Shown here one piece after another: positions 6,821 to 7,297 of a DNA stretch of 7,297 nt (position 1 is the stretch's first letter; the number at the start of each line of letters is the position of its first letter). The notes under the pieces are model-generated. The model searched no databases. It saw nothing but the letters and a program-made list of their open reading frames with translations, and had not been told where the DNA came from. Where the stretch lies: assembly GCA_937892995.1 (NCBI GenBank), contig CALBJS010000337.1:1-7297 (forward strand), read 5' to 3'. Both the position numbers and the translations under genes were made by a program. The stretch comes from an uncultured Peptococcaceae bacterium (GTDB lineage Bacteria; Bacillota; Desulfitobacteriia; Desulfitobacteriales; Syntrophobotulaceae).

Positions 6821-6857
6821 ATCCCCTCAGTCAGCCAGGAATGAGGGGATGTTTTTA
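6821..6857 (+). terminator. Rho-independent terminator after the acyl-CoA synthetase gene
   Basis: ATCCCCTCA (6821-6829) and TGAGGGGAT (6842-6850) form a perfect 9-base-pair, GC-rich stem with a 12-base loop. GTTTTTA follows directly. It lies 18 bases after the stop codon and ends the single-gene unit. Confidence 0.92.
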
Positions 6858-7297
6858 TCATGAAGTTTACAGTTGATTGAGTAAGGATTTCAAATTATTA
6901 AATTACTTAAGAAAAACTCTAAAAACTACAAATAAGCTTAGTGAAATTTATCACTTATTCGCTAAAAGGGGAGGGTTAACAAAAAAATATTGTGAGGTTC
7001 TTTTTTGTAGTAACCCAAATGCTTGATAATATAAAACCTAGGTAAAAATCTAAAATACAGATAAATTATACAAAAAGAAACTATAATGATAATACTTAAT
7101 AAAATCAGAATAAGAACGCAATAATTACATTTAGGATTAATAGCGGATCTAAACATCTAAATAATTGCTAAATTATATCCAGGAAATTAATATCTTATTT
7201 AGCAGATAAAATGCCTTGGAGACATACTTTGGGAAATATCTTAAATAGGGCTTGCTGAATAACCTGGAAACCATGAGACAACAAGGTTTTTATAGTC
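6858..7297. other. AT-rich intergenic region without a convincing gene
   Basis: About 440 bases of AT-rich DNA. The only longer open frame (7156 down to 6962, minus strand, 64 codons) is rich in Ile, Leu, Phe and Tyr, as AT-rich noise tends to be, and it has no ribosome binding site. Two inverted repeats are visible. TGCTAAAT (7166-7173) with ATTTAGCA (7197-7204) has a 23-base loop. AATAAG-CTTA-GTGA (6931-6944) pairs with TCACTTATT (6951-6959) with a 4-base bulge. Neither is followed by a T-run. The last 45 bases may be an insertion-sequence end. Confidence 0.6.
7247..7297. mobile_element. Possible terminal segment of an insertion sequence running off the window
   Basis: 'TAGGGCTTGCTGAATAACC' at 7246-7264 resembles terminal inverted repeats of several IS families that begin GGGCTTGCTGAA. 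It sits at an abrupt change from AT-rich DNA to more balanced composition. No transposase, second end or target-site duplication is in the window, so this rests on recall of motif resemblance only. Confidence 0.25.

Noticed and set aside
6962..7156. A small hydrophobic membrane peptide on the minus strand (64 codons)
   Set aside because: No ribosome binding site precedes the ATG, and the Ile/Leu/Phe/Tyr-rich composition is what random AT-rich DNA gives.

Overview
The window looks like a chromosomal segment of a low- to mid-GC Firmicute. The best guess is a Desulfitobacterium/Desulfosporosinus/Peptococcaceae-type clostridium, judged only from protein character and gene mix. Supporting signs are an LCP-family wall-glycopolymer enzyme, a Gram-positive MMPL exporter paired with a secreted leucine/glycine-heptad protein, a SatD-like remnant, strong AGGAGG-type ribosome binding sites and AT-rich intergenic DNA. 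No rRNA, tRNA, CRISPR array or complete mobile element was seen.

Left part (1-4074): the 3' end of an LCP (LytR-CpsA-Psr) gene runs rightward. It meets a leftward two-gene operon tail to tail, and the two stop codons share the same TTAA. The operon is transcribed from about 4074 down to 593. It encodes a 690-residue MMPL/RND-type membrane transporter, then, 2 bases after its stop, a 468-residue signal-peptide protein with YhgE-like glycine-spaced heptads. The tight coupling suggests that the secreted protein works with the transporter at the outer face of the membrane. All of the left part concerns the cell envelope.

Middle (about 4193-4883): a gene graveyard. It holds the C-terminal third of a SatD-family protein with an intact helix-turn-helix, then a kinesin-light-chain-type TPR fragment. 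The TPR fragment can be read only by crossing two frameshifts and one in-frame stop.

Right part (4884-7297): an AT-rich leader with candidate promoter elements and a hairpin precedes a complete acyl-CoA synthetase gene of 544 codons. That gene ends at a clear rho-independent terminator, so it is probably a single-gene transcription unit. Two features stand out: a degenerate 20-residue tandem duplication near the N-terminus of the enzyme, and two mutually exclusive stem-loops around its start codon. The last ~440 bases are AT-rich with no convincing gene. The final ~45 bases resemble an insertion-sequence end, but the window stops too early to tell.

No clearly new multi-gene system is visible. 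The most interesting candidates are the transporter/heptad-protein pair, the leader switch and duplication in the synthetase gene, and the layered pseudogenes.
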